Positions 7,762-14,041 of a DNA stretch of 16,259 nt are shown here, in pieces. The stretch is from NCBI GenBank assembly GCA_001873755.1, contig MNZT01000097.1:1-16259 (forward strand), in the 5' to 3' direction. The position numbers were made by a program, and so were the translations under genes. This DNA comes from Candidatus Wirthbacteria bacterium CG2_30_54_11. Lineage in GTDB: Bacteria; Patescibacteriota; CG2-30-54-11. Within the stretch, counting starts at the first letter, position 1; the number at the start of each line of letters is the position of its first letter. The notes beneath the pieces were generated by a model. The model made no database searches. It saw nothing but the letters and a program-made list of their open reading frames with translations, and had not been told where the DNA came from.

Positions 7762-10700
7762 ATGAATAGCCTCAAGAAACAAATTGCAGGGATACTGACC
7801 CTGGCCATCATGATCACCAATCTGACCTTCAGCATCGGAAGCGCTGACGGTCGGCTGACTGCATTTCAAGACGCGCTCTCCCGCATCAAGCGTTCCGGGA
7901 CCGGAGCGTCCACTTCAGGGTATGCGGAGTCAAATGCTGCCATCCGCAGCAAATTCGTTATCGTGAACGACAGCAACGACAAGATCTGTCTCGACGTGGA
8001 GAACGACGGCCTCGATGCCGCCGGTTGCGTCACGGACGACGACACGCTCGTGGACCTCATCACTGATGGTGGTGCCGTATCCGGTACTGCCTACACCGGA
8101 GCAGAACTGGCGGATATCGTTTCGGAAGGTATCGAAACCGCTATCCGTGCCAATGTCGGTGATCTGCCCGACGGGCTCGATGAATCATTTACGGTCACCT
8201 ATGTTGACCTCGCGACCAATAGCTTCGTTTTTGCTCCCGGCGTAAATGAGGATATATATGTTGACTATGAAGGCGTGGGTCCTGGTGATACCACCCTCGA
8301 CCTCATATCTGATGCTGGACTGACCGCTCATACGGCGTATACAGGAGCAGAGGTCGCTACGGCGCTAGCAGCCGCCCTCAACGCTCTCGATACAGATAAT
8401 GGCGGAGATGACGTCTATACCGTGACCTACAGCACGACCACCGAGCTGTTCACCATTACCAACACTGCGGGTACCAGTGGTATCTTTATCGAATGGACAG
8501 ATGCCCTTTCTACTGCCGCATTGTACCTGGGTTACACGGCCGATGACACTATCCTCGCTGGTACCGGGATCTCAGATGTCCCAGCAGACTACATCAACCG
8601 TTTCTACATCCGGGCTGATGGAGGTAATGATTACAATCCAGATATCATGTGGACCGGTGCGACGACTACCGCAGAGGGCGTGCTGGGATACACGGCAGAT
8701 GATGCCGATATCCGTGATGCCGCGGCGGTCTCGGATGCGCAGATTCAATTCAACGTGGTACTGGATGTCAATGACACCTTCTACCTCGACCTCAACGGTG
8801 AATCGTCCAACGGTTCTGAAATCATCACCGTGGATGCCGGGAACTATACGGGGACCGAGCTCGCAGCCCAATTGGATACTGAGATCGATGCTGACTGGGC
8901 TGCCCTGGGTTGGGCTGCTACGGTCACTGCGACCTATTCCAGCGAACGCTTCACGATCTCCGCGGTCACGACCGGGACTGAATCATACGTTCACGTCGAT
9001 TCCCATGCGACCAAGGATTTCCTCCCCTATGTCGATATGGTGAACGATATCCCGAAAGACGGACGTACCACCTCGGTCATCGTGTCAGCTGACCACACTC
9101 TGACCTTTGCCACCGATGCGGCTGTCCCGCCCTCGGGCCAGGTCATCATCACCTTCCCCAGCGGATTTGTCATCCCTGATGCTCTGAACTATCTGGAAAT
9201 TGACTTCGGCGACGGAGTTGATCTCGACACCATCACGGAGCGAACCCTGGCCGCGGCCAATGGGGCAGGTACTGTGGGAGCGACCGTCGATACGTCTGCG
9301 CGTACTCTCACCTTCCACCTAGCGACGGATGATGGTATCGATGCCGGAGACTACGTACGGATCCGCGTCGGCCGCAACACCATCACGGCCGGGACCGGTA
9401 TCGAGCAGATCATCAATCCCACTCTGCCCGGCATGTATCAGATCGGGGCAGAGACCAAGACCGCGACCCTTTTGACCTTTACCACTGGTACCAATGACGA
9501 AATAGTCTGGGATCCGGATGGCACTGACAAGTTTGTCTTCAATGCCGCTACCAACGAAGATATCTACTTCGATGCCGATGGCTCAGGTCTCCCCGGGGAT
9601 ACCACTGCTGACCTGATCACGAATGGCGGACTGGTGGCTAATACCGAGTATACGGGGGATCAGGTCGCAGCTGCCATCAAGGCTGCTCTGGAGGCCCAGA
9701 ACGGCAGTGCTGATACTTATACAGTCAGCTACGATGAGACCACTAACATGTTTTCTATTCAGCCTCTTGTGGGTACGACTGAGCTCAATATCGACTGGAA
9801 TGCGGCAGAATCGACCGCAGGTCGCCTCCTGGGCTTCACGGCCGATGATGTCGATCTCTACACAGCCGGTATCTGGACCTCTGATTATGTCGCTGGTACT
9901 TATGTGATCAATGTCATATCCCAGTCAGGTGCGGTGATCGTGTCCGGAACTGCTATCGCTCCGACCGCGATCGACTCAGAAGTCCTCGAGGTGATTTTCG
10001 AGGATACCGCTACCTATCCGAGCGCTGGCGTGCCGACCTATGAGGTCAGCTATGCGGCCGGCACCGGAAAGTTCACCATCGCCGAGACCGCAGTCCCCAA
10101 TGGTTCAGAGCCGATCTTCTACTGGACCTGGGATGCCACACAGGAAGCAGCGATCACCTCCGCGGCCTATACTCTCGGATACACGGCTGATGATGAAGCG
10201 GGTCTCGCATTCTCGCTCGAGGGCGATATCACCTCGATCACCAAACAGATCGACACCGCCTATACCGCCGTGTACATCGTGGACAATGACCAGATTACCA
10301 TCTCGGCTGGAGTCGACCCCAACCTCGCCATGGAGATCAATGGAGGTTTGTCCTTCGCCTCCGTGGAAGGTGACCGTGACACCCTCGGAATCGACTTCGG
10401 AGCTCTCGAACCTAACGCTTACTACAAACTGGGGGGAGCAAAGACCGAATACGGCAAGATCGAGGTAAAGATGAACTGCGGAGCAGGGACCAACGAAGCC
10501 TGTATACCGGCTACGAATGATTACGTGACCATCCGCGGCGTCAACTACTACTTCAAACGCGTCGCCGCTGACGCCGCTACCCAGTCCAACTTCGTGTACG
10601 CATCCATCACGGGTACTACCCAGCAGCAACGTGCTGCCAAGCTCCTGACCAACCTCTACCGCGCCATCAACTCGACCGATGTGAACGTTCGCGCCAATAT

Positions 10701-11310
10701 CGACCGTTCATCCGACACCGTGCTCTGGATCCTGTCCACCTCAGAAGGGAATGACGCCAGTTTCGCGATCACTGACGCAACGGATACCAGTCTGCCGTCT
10801 GATATCACCGTATCGACCGTGACCGGAGTGAACTCGTACTTCTACAAGGATAACGATACTGCCTGGGGCGTCGATCCTACCACCTATCAGACCGATCTCT
10901 CGGGTGTGAGCGACTTCCGCGGCCACAATATCAAGATCAATACCAACGCGGCGGATGGCTATACCCTTCAGATCCGTGACGAAGGCGTGGATGAGACCAG
11001 CCCGTTCCGTACCTGGTCGGACAGTGTAGACCTCGGATTCGGGATCTATGCCTACAGCCAGAGCACCCGCTGGGGCGCGGTAGGCAACACTGCTGACGGG
11101 GATGACCTCATCCAGGAATCATTCCAGGGAGGAGAGACCAACAACAAGGATCCACAGGGTCTCTCCACGACCTACCAGACGCTTGCCCGCGATGACGTCT
11201 CCACTGCCCGCGACAACATCAGCATCGAGTACAATGTCCGTATCGATGCTGACCAGCCCTCAGGGAACTATCAGACCACGCTTGACCTCATGTTGAGCGC
11301 GCAGTACTAG
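7762..11310 (+). CDS. Large secreted repeat protein with virion-like modules and WxL-like C-terminus; probable major surface protein
   Basis: The protein has 1182 residues. A signal peptide (MNSLKKQ, hydrophobic 8-25, cut near GSA-D29) is followed by a short helix (RLTAFQDALSRIKRS). Modules of about 100 residues recur at 155-262, 327-425 and 590-696, with degenerate copies near 64-151, 271-315 and 738-812. The core pattern is a strand, YTG-x-[EQ]-[LV]-A with a helix, Y-T-V-[ST]-Y, F-[TS]-I, and often LG[YF]TADD. A different domain lies at 435-565 (SADHTLTFAT, then VIITFPSGF), a type I recognise from CPR surface proteins. A distinct module at 918-1022 (DYVTIRGVNYYFKRV) seems inserted in the C-terminal domain, whose IDFGALEP begins at 877 and which ends at 1182. 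There are only four cysteines in the mature protein, in two close pairs (C76/C89 and C906/C914). It is very rich in T, D, A and G. It has no anchor of its own. Isolated transcription with a strong promoter, ribosome binding site and terminator suggests an abundant S-layer-like or fibre-forming protein. A prophage structural gene is the main alternative, but the signal peptide and neighbours argue against it. Confidence 0.75.
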   Translation: MNSLKKQIAGILTLAIMITNLTFSIGSADGRLTAFQDALSRIKRSGTGASTSGYAESNAAIRSKFVIVNDSNDKICLDVENDGLDAAGCVTDDDTLVDLITDGGAVSGTAYTGAELADIVSEGIETAIRANVGDLPDGLDESFTVTYVDLATNSFVFAPGVNEDIYVDYEGVGPGDTTLDLISDAGLTAHTAYTGAEVATALAAALNALDTDNGGDDVYTVTYSTTTELFTITNTAGTSGIFIEWTDALSTAALYLGYTADDTILAGTGISDVPADYINRFYIRADGGNDYNPDIMWTGATTTAEGVLGYTADDADIRDAAAVSDAQIQFNVVLDVNDTFYLDLNGESSNGSEIITVDAGNYTGTELAAQLDTEIDADWAALGWAATVTATYSSERFTISAVTTGTESYVHVDSHATKDFLPYVDMVNDIPKDGRTTSVIVSADHTLTFATDAAVPPSGQVIITFPSGFVIPDALNYLEIDFGDGVDLDTITERTLAAANGAGTVGATVDTSARTLTFHLATDDGIDAGDYVRIRVGRNTITAGTGIEQIINPTLPGMYQIGAETKTATLLTFTTGTNDEIVWDPDGTDKFVFNAATNEDIYFDADGSGLPGDTTADLITNGGLVANTEYTGDQVAAAIKAALEAQNGSADTYTVSYDETTNMFSIQPLVGTTELNIDWNAAESTAGRLLGFTADDVDLYTAGIWTSDYVAGTYVINVISQSGAVIVSGTAIAPTAIDSEVLEVIFEDTATYPSAGVPTYEVSYAAGTGKFTIAETAVPNGSEPIFYWTWDATQEAAITSAAYTLGYTADDEAGLAFSLEGDITSITKQIDTAYTAVYIVDNDQITISAGVDPNLAMEINGGLSFASVEGDRDTLGIDFGALEPNAYYKLGGAKTEYGKIEVKMNCGAGTNEACIPATNDYVTIRGVNYYFKRVAADAATQSNFVYASITGTTQQQRAAKLLTNLYRAINSTDVNVRANIDRSSDTVLWILSTSEGNDASFAITDATDTSLPSDITVSTVTGVNSYFYKDNDTAWGVDPTTYQTDLSGVSDFRGHNIKINTNAADGYTLQIRDEGVDETSPFRTWSDSVDLGFGIYAYSQSTRWGAVGNTADGDDLIQESFQGGETNNKDPQGLSTTYQTLARDDVSTARDNISIEYNVRIDADQPSGNYQTTLDLMLSAQY
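8224..8547 (+). repeat. Protein repeat module A1 of the large surface protein
   Basis: Residues 155-262, from FVFAPGVNEDIYVDYE to LGYTADD. It has the order NEDIY-strand, GDTT-x-DLI, YTGAEVATAL helix, VYTVTY, LFTIT, LGYTADD. It is the best partner of module A3, which shares NEDIY-x-D, PGDTT-x-DLI-x-x-GGL/AGL, YTG, YTVSY and LGFTADD. Confidence 0.85.
8572..8706 (+). repeat. Truncated module remnant between A1 and A2
   Basis: Residues 271-315. Only the end of a module is visible: RFYIRADGGND, then TTTAEGVLGYTADDAD. The second LGYTADD falls only 52 residues after the first, so most of the module is missing. It looks like an internal deletion or partial duplication in the array. Confidence 0.5.
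8740..9036 (+). repeat. Protein repeat module A2 of the large surface protein
   Basis: Residues 327-425: QIQFNVVLDVNDTFYLDLNG, IITVDAGNYTGTELAAQL, ATYSSERFTIS. It keeps the strand-YTG-helix-FTI core but lacks the LGYTADD end, having KDFLPYVD instead. It is more diverged than A1 and A3. Confidence 0.65.
9529..9849 (+). repeat. Protein repeat module A3 of the large surface protein
   Basis: Residues 590-696: FVFNAATNEDIYFDADG, PGDTTADLITNGGL, EYTGDQVAAAIK, YTVSYDETTNMFSI, LLGFTADD. This is the clearest match to A1. The region after it (DLYTAGIWTSD) also fits the tail of phage virion repeats that end in LLGF-x-ADD followed by a T/S-D stretch. Confidence 0.85.
9973..10197 (+). repeat. Partial repeat module A4 of the large surface protein
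   Basis: Residues about 738-812: SEVLEVIFED, PTYEVSYAAGTGKFTIAE, IFYWTWD, YTLGYTADDE. It lacks the YTG helix half of the module but keeps the YEVSY, FTI and LGYTADD half. Confidence 0.65.
10390..11307 (+). other. WxL-like C-terminal domain with an inserted module
   Basis: Residues 877-1182. IDFGALEP at 877 starts the domain. Residues about 903-1054 look like an insertion, with C906/C914 at its edge, DYVTIRGVNYYF near 919 and an AKLLTNLYRAIN helix near 959. The domain resumes with NIKINTNAADGYTLQIRD (about 1056-1073) and ends with P-SG-N-Y...SAQY. Without the insertion its length is about 150 residues, like the uninterrupted domain of the LamG protein (870-1015). The insertion resembles phage or surface modules of the form D-x-VTI-x-G-x-x-Y-x-F with an A-x-x-L-x-x-AIN helix. 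Confidence 0.45.
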
Positions 11311-11336
11311 AAGTCAGTACATTAGGAAGAACTTCG

Positions 11337-11381
11337 CGAGACCCTTCCCGACATGCCGTCGGGGAGGGTCTCGTTTTGTTT
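11337..11381 (+). terminator. Very strong intrinsic terminator after the repeat protein gene
   Basis: CGAGACCCTTCCCGAC (11337-11352) pairs with GTCGGGGAGGGTCTCG (11358-11373): 16 bp with a single G-T wobble and a 5-nt loop, followed by TTTTGTTT (11374-11381). The T-tract overlaps the -35 box of the next promoter. Confidence 0.92.
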
Positions 11382-11408
11382 GACTTGGCATGGGGCATCG
11401 GATAGAAT
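11380..11408 (+). promoter_or_regulatory. Promoter of the DUF916-like gene pair
   Basis: TTGACT (11380-11385), a 17-bp spacer and TAGAAT (11403-11408), each a 5/6 match to the sigma70-type consensus. The predicted start near 11414 gives a leader of about 60 nt. The -35 box shares its first bases with the upstream terminator. Confidence 0.7.
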
Positions 11409-11473
11409 CGACCGAGGTTCCCCTAGATCAGGAAACCAAGACAGAATTGTCAATTGATGAGGTAGCATAGCTG

Positions 11474-12712
11474 ATGTCAAGCAGAAACAATCGTTTCCGG
11501 TTGATCCGATGGGCAGTGGTCAGCATTACTCTCTGCAGTTTGACCCTGACCCCGATCGCTCCTGCCCTGGGCGCGGCGTCCCCGATCAATGTTCTGCTCA
11601 TCCCGAACAAGAAAGAGTATTACGCCAATCCCGGCGATCAGATCCGGGGCATCCTGAAGGTCAGAAATGACAGCGAGACCGACCTGACCCATATCAGGGC
11701 CTTTGCCAAGGATTTCACGGCCAATGACCAGGAGACCGGCGATCCGAAGATACTTGATTCGAGTGTGGGCTACGCATATCTGCTGGCTCCCTGGCTGGAG
11801 TTCAGCCGGGATCCGGTTACTGTGCCGGCAGAGAATTCGGTTGACATCGAGTATGTGATCCATGTGCCATCTGATGCGACTCCAGGCGGTCATTATGCCA
11901 TCCTGTATATCAGTCAGGACAGCCCTGGTGAGGGGCAGTCTGCGGTGGGATTTCTCAGCCAGGTGGGCAGCCTGATCCTCGTTACCGTATCGGGTGATGT
12001 CCAGGTACAGGGGCAGATCGTGGAGTTTTTTACCGGCAAGAAACTGTATGAATATCTGCCGGTCGATTTTTATGTCCGTATGCAGAATACCGGGAATGTC
12101 CACTATCGGCCGTCCGGTACCATTTTTATCACTGACTGGCTGGACCGTCAGGTCGGCACGGTGGAAGCCAATGAAAGTGCCGGTGTGGTCATGCCCGGCA
12201 GTATCAGGAAATACCAGTCGTTCTGGTCAGAGGCGTTCATGGTCAACGAGTACCGTCTCGATCAGGATGGGAACTACGTACGGGACGACAAAGGCAATAA
12301 GATCACCGACCTGAAGGTGAACTGGAAACAGATCAATCTTTTCCGGTTTGGTCTGCACCATGCCAAAGTCATCCTTGCTTTTGACACACCGGAGGGTGAA
12401 AAGGTCGTCGAAGCAGTGACCACGTTCTGGGTCATACCCTGGCGCCTCATCCTGCTCATCATCGCCATCATTTTCATCATTGGCTACGGCATCCGTCGCT
12501 GGAATAAATGGTACTCGCGCCGGCTCATCAAACGATACGAGAAAATGAAAAAGATCGAACAGGTCCAGAAGAAAGAAGAGCACAAGCAGTGGGAAAAACG
12601 TAAAACGAAACGTAAAGCCAAAAAGAGTCGCATCCGTGAGCGGGTCCAGAGCTGGCTGAAGAAGGTCAGGGGCGGTGACAAGAAGGATAAAGACCTCCGC
12701 TGGGAGGAATAA
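11474..12712 (+). CDS. DUF916-like (WxL-interacting-type) membrane-anchored protein with long basic cytoplasmic tail
   Basis: The protein has 412 residues. ATG 11474 follows GAGGT (11459-11463) by 10 nt. A signal peptide (RNNRFRLIR, hydrophobic 14-30, cut near ALGAA 35) precedes a two-domain ectodomain. Residues about 37-175 follow the DUF916 pattern: a P-x-K-x-x-YYANPGDQ start, PW-x-x-F, V-x-VPAENSVDIEYVIHVP, then ATPGGHYAILY. Residues about 178-318 follow the second domain of WxL-interacting proteins: G-x-IVEFF-x-G-x-x-x-YE-x-LP, VR-x-x-NTGN-x-H, P-x-GTI. A single helix at about 322-340 is followed by a 72-residue tail with 31 Lys/Arg, probably a cytoplasmic basic coil. Its stop abuts the ATG of the paralogue downstream. 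In Gram-positive bacteria this family holds WxL-domain proteins at peptidoglycan. That role fits the two anchorless secreted proteins upstream. Confidence 0.75.
   Translation: MSSRNNRFRLIRWAVVSITLCSLTLTPIAPALGAASPINVLLIPNKKEYYANPGDQIRGILKVRNDSETDLTHIRAFAKDFTANDQETGDPKILDSSVGYAYLLAPWLEFSRDPVTVPAENSVDIEYVIHVPSDATPGGHYAILYISQDSPGEGQSAVGFLSQVGSLILVTVSGDVQVQGQIVEFFTGKKLYEYLPVDFYVRMQNTGNVHYRPSGTIFITDWLDRQVGTVEANESAGVVMPGSIRKYQSFWSEAFMVNEYRLDQDGNYVRDDKGNKITDLKVNWKQINLFRFGLHHAKVILAFDTPEGEKVVEAVTTFWVIPWRLILLIIAIIFIIGYGIRRWNKWYSRRLIKRYEKMKKIEQVQKKEEHKQWEKRKTKRKAKKSRIRERVQSWLKKVRGGDKKDKDLRWEE
12702..12707 (+). promoter_or_regulatory. Shine-Dalgarno inside the end of the upstream gene (translational coupling)
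   Basis: GGGAGG lies five bases before ATG 12713 and within the last codons of the preceding gene. The junction reads TAAATG, so the stop and start codons touch. The two anchor proteins are therefore probably translated together. Confidence 0.75.
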
Positions 12713-13720
12713 ATGCTGAAGAAACTAGGCATCGCACTGGGATTTGCACTGTGTCTGGCCTCTCTCACCGGTTCACCGGCGCAGGCTGAGAGTGTACGGC
12801 GTGCGATCTCAATCACTCCATCCAAGACCGAGCTTTCCCTGTCCCCGGGTTCCAGCTGGCAGGGAGAGGTCGAGCTGTCTATCGATGATCCGGTGGGCGT
12901 CAGTCTGGTATTAGAAGCCGTGGACTTCAGAAGTGCAGAGGGGGACGAAGGCGGTACGCCGGAGTTCTATCAGGCAGAAGCCTCTGACATCACCGGCGTC
13001 CTTTCGCGCTGGATCACTCTGGGCAGCACTGAGCTGACCTCCGAGCCGGGTCAGATAGTTCGGGTACCGGTCAGCATCACAGTCCCGCTGAACGCTGAGC
13101 CGGGCGGGCACTATGGCGCCGTACTGTTTCATACCAGTCCTGTCTCTACTTCATCAACCGGTGCTTCCACCGGCAGCAGTATTGCCTCCCTTTTCCTCGT
13201 CACGGTCGCCGGCCGCATGGAACAGAGCGGGGAGATCGTGGAGTTCTTCATGGGTCATGACTTTTATGAGACCTTGCCGGCAGAAGCCGTGGTCAGATTC
13301 CGTAATACCGGCAACATACATCTGAAGCCCAGAGGTACGATTACCTATACCAGCTGGTTCGGCAACCAGATCGGTGAGTCAGAACTGAATCCTGCCGGTG
13401 GTAATGTGCTGCCTAATTCGATCCGTCGTATCACCACATCTTTTGGCGAGCAGAGGGATATGCTGAAAACACCCTGGTTCACCATCCCGGTCAGCCGGCC
13501 ATTTGCCATGGGACTGTATACTGCCAGATTGTCTTTTGATTTTGGACCAGGTACCGAAACGATCACCGCTACCACAACTTTTGTCGTATTCCCGTGGCGG
13601 GCAGTGCTGTTCGTGTCCGGTCTGCTGATCCTGGCCGTACTACTGTTCCTGGGCTTTCGATACCGGTATATCCAGGGCATCCTGAAAAGGTTCCGTGACC
13701 GCAGGCTCGAGTGGAAATGA
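12713..13720 (+). CDS. DUF916-like (WxL-interacting-type) membrane-anchored protein, second copy
   Basis: The protein has 335 residues, close to the usual length of WxL-interacting proteins. The signal peptide is MLKKLG, hydrophobic 7-19, SPAQA cut at 25/26. Residues about 31-165 have ITPSK-x-ELSLSPGSSWQGEVEL, W-x-TLGS, G-x-x-V-x-VPVSITVP and AEPGGHYGAVLF. Residues about 168-290 have SGEIVEFFMGHDFYETLP, VRFRNTGNIHLKPRGTI and VLPNSIRRI. One helix at about 296-315 is followed by a short basic tail (RYRYIQGILKRFRDRR). It shares with the 412-aa neighbour the blocks GGHY-A, LVTV-G, IVEFF-G, YE-LP, NTGN-H and P-GTI in the same order, so the pair is a tandem duplication that has diverged, mainly in the tail. 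It ends in TGA. No clear terminator follows; the palindromic repeats after it may serve. Confidence 0.77.
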   Translation: MLKKLGIALGFALCLASLTGSPAQAESVRRAISITPSKTELSLSPGSSWQGEVELSIDDPVGVSLVLEAVDFRSAEGDEGGTPEFYQAEASDITGVLSRWITLGSTELTSEPGQIVRVPVSITVPLNAEPGGHYGAVLFHTSPVSTSSTGASTGSSIASLFLVTVAGRMEQSGEIVEFFMGHDFYETLPAEAVVRFRNTGNIHLKPRGTITYTSWFGNQIGESELNPAGGNVLPNSIRRITTSFGEQRDMLKTPWFTIPVSRPFAMGLYTARLSFDFGPGTETITATTTFVVFPWRAVLFVSGLLILAVLLFLGFRYRYIQGILKRFRDRRLEWK

Positions 13721-13760
13721 GGCGGAGGTGCGAAGTATCAGGTCGGAAATTGTATGAGGA

Positions 13761-14032
13761 TGTCACCCTGAGAGAAGGCAACCGGATCGAAGGGTCTGCA
13801 TTGAACTGCAGTCCTTCTGGGTATGCTTTACTCTATAGGTGATCATGTCATCCTGAACGACTTGTCCTCCGTAGTGCTGACGTAGGAGGAAGGCTTTCGT
13901 AGTGAACAGCCTGCCCGCCGCAGTTCGTTTCGAACGTAGGTGGGGATCCGCATTGCAGCGATCAGGAGATTCTTCACCCGTCGCCCTTCGACTTCGGTTG
14001 CCTCCGCTCAGGGCTCAGGGTTCAGAATGACG
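13761..14032. repeat. Composite palindromic dispersed-repeat element filling the convergent intergenic region
   Basis: The 321-bp gap (13721-14041) contains no gene. It begins with TGTCACCCTGAGAGAAGGC (13761-) and GAAGGGTCTGC, has a second similar start TGTCATCCTGAACGA (13846-13860), and ends with GAGATTCTTCACCCG...CTTCGACTTCGG...CTCAGGGTTCAGAATGACG (13966-14032). Reverse-complemented, the right end reads GTCATTCTGAACCCTGAG...GAGGCAACCGAAGTCGAAGGG, matching the left end (GAG-GAAGGCAACCG...GAAGGG). Internal hairpins include TCCTCC/GGAGGA (13865-13890) and CCCGCC...TTCG-TTT-CGAA...GGTGGG (13914-13944). Sequences of the form GTCATTCTGAGCGAAG...GAAGGATCT are known as interspersed palindromic repeats in several bacterial groups. 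Lying between convergent genes it may also stop transcription from both sides. Confidence 0.65.
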
Positions 14033-14041
14033 GTAGGATGT

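Noticed and set aside
7951..10827. CRISPR array or DNA-level tandem repeats in the surface protein gene
   Set aside because: The repetition is at protein level, with diverged DNA and units of about 300 bp. There are no short identical repeats with unique spacers anywhere in the window.
7762..11310. Flagellin or flagellar hook-cap protein
   Set aside because: The repeats loosely resemble hook 'IN' motifs, but there is a cleavable signal peptide, no flagellin D0/D1 coiled ends, and no flagellar gene nearby.
13721..14041. A small gene or structural RNA in the convergent gap
   Set aside because: No open frame with a ribosome binding site is present, and the palindromes match a dispersed-repeat pattern better than a tRNA or known structured RNA.
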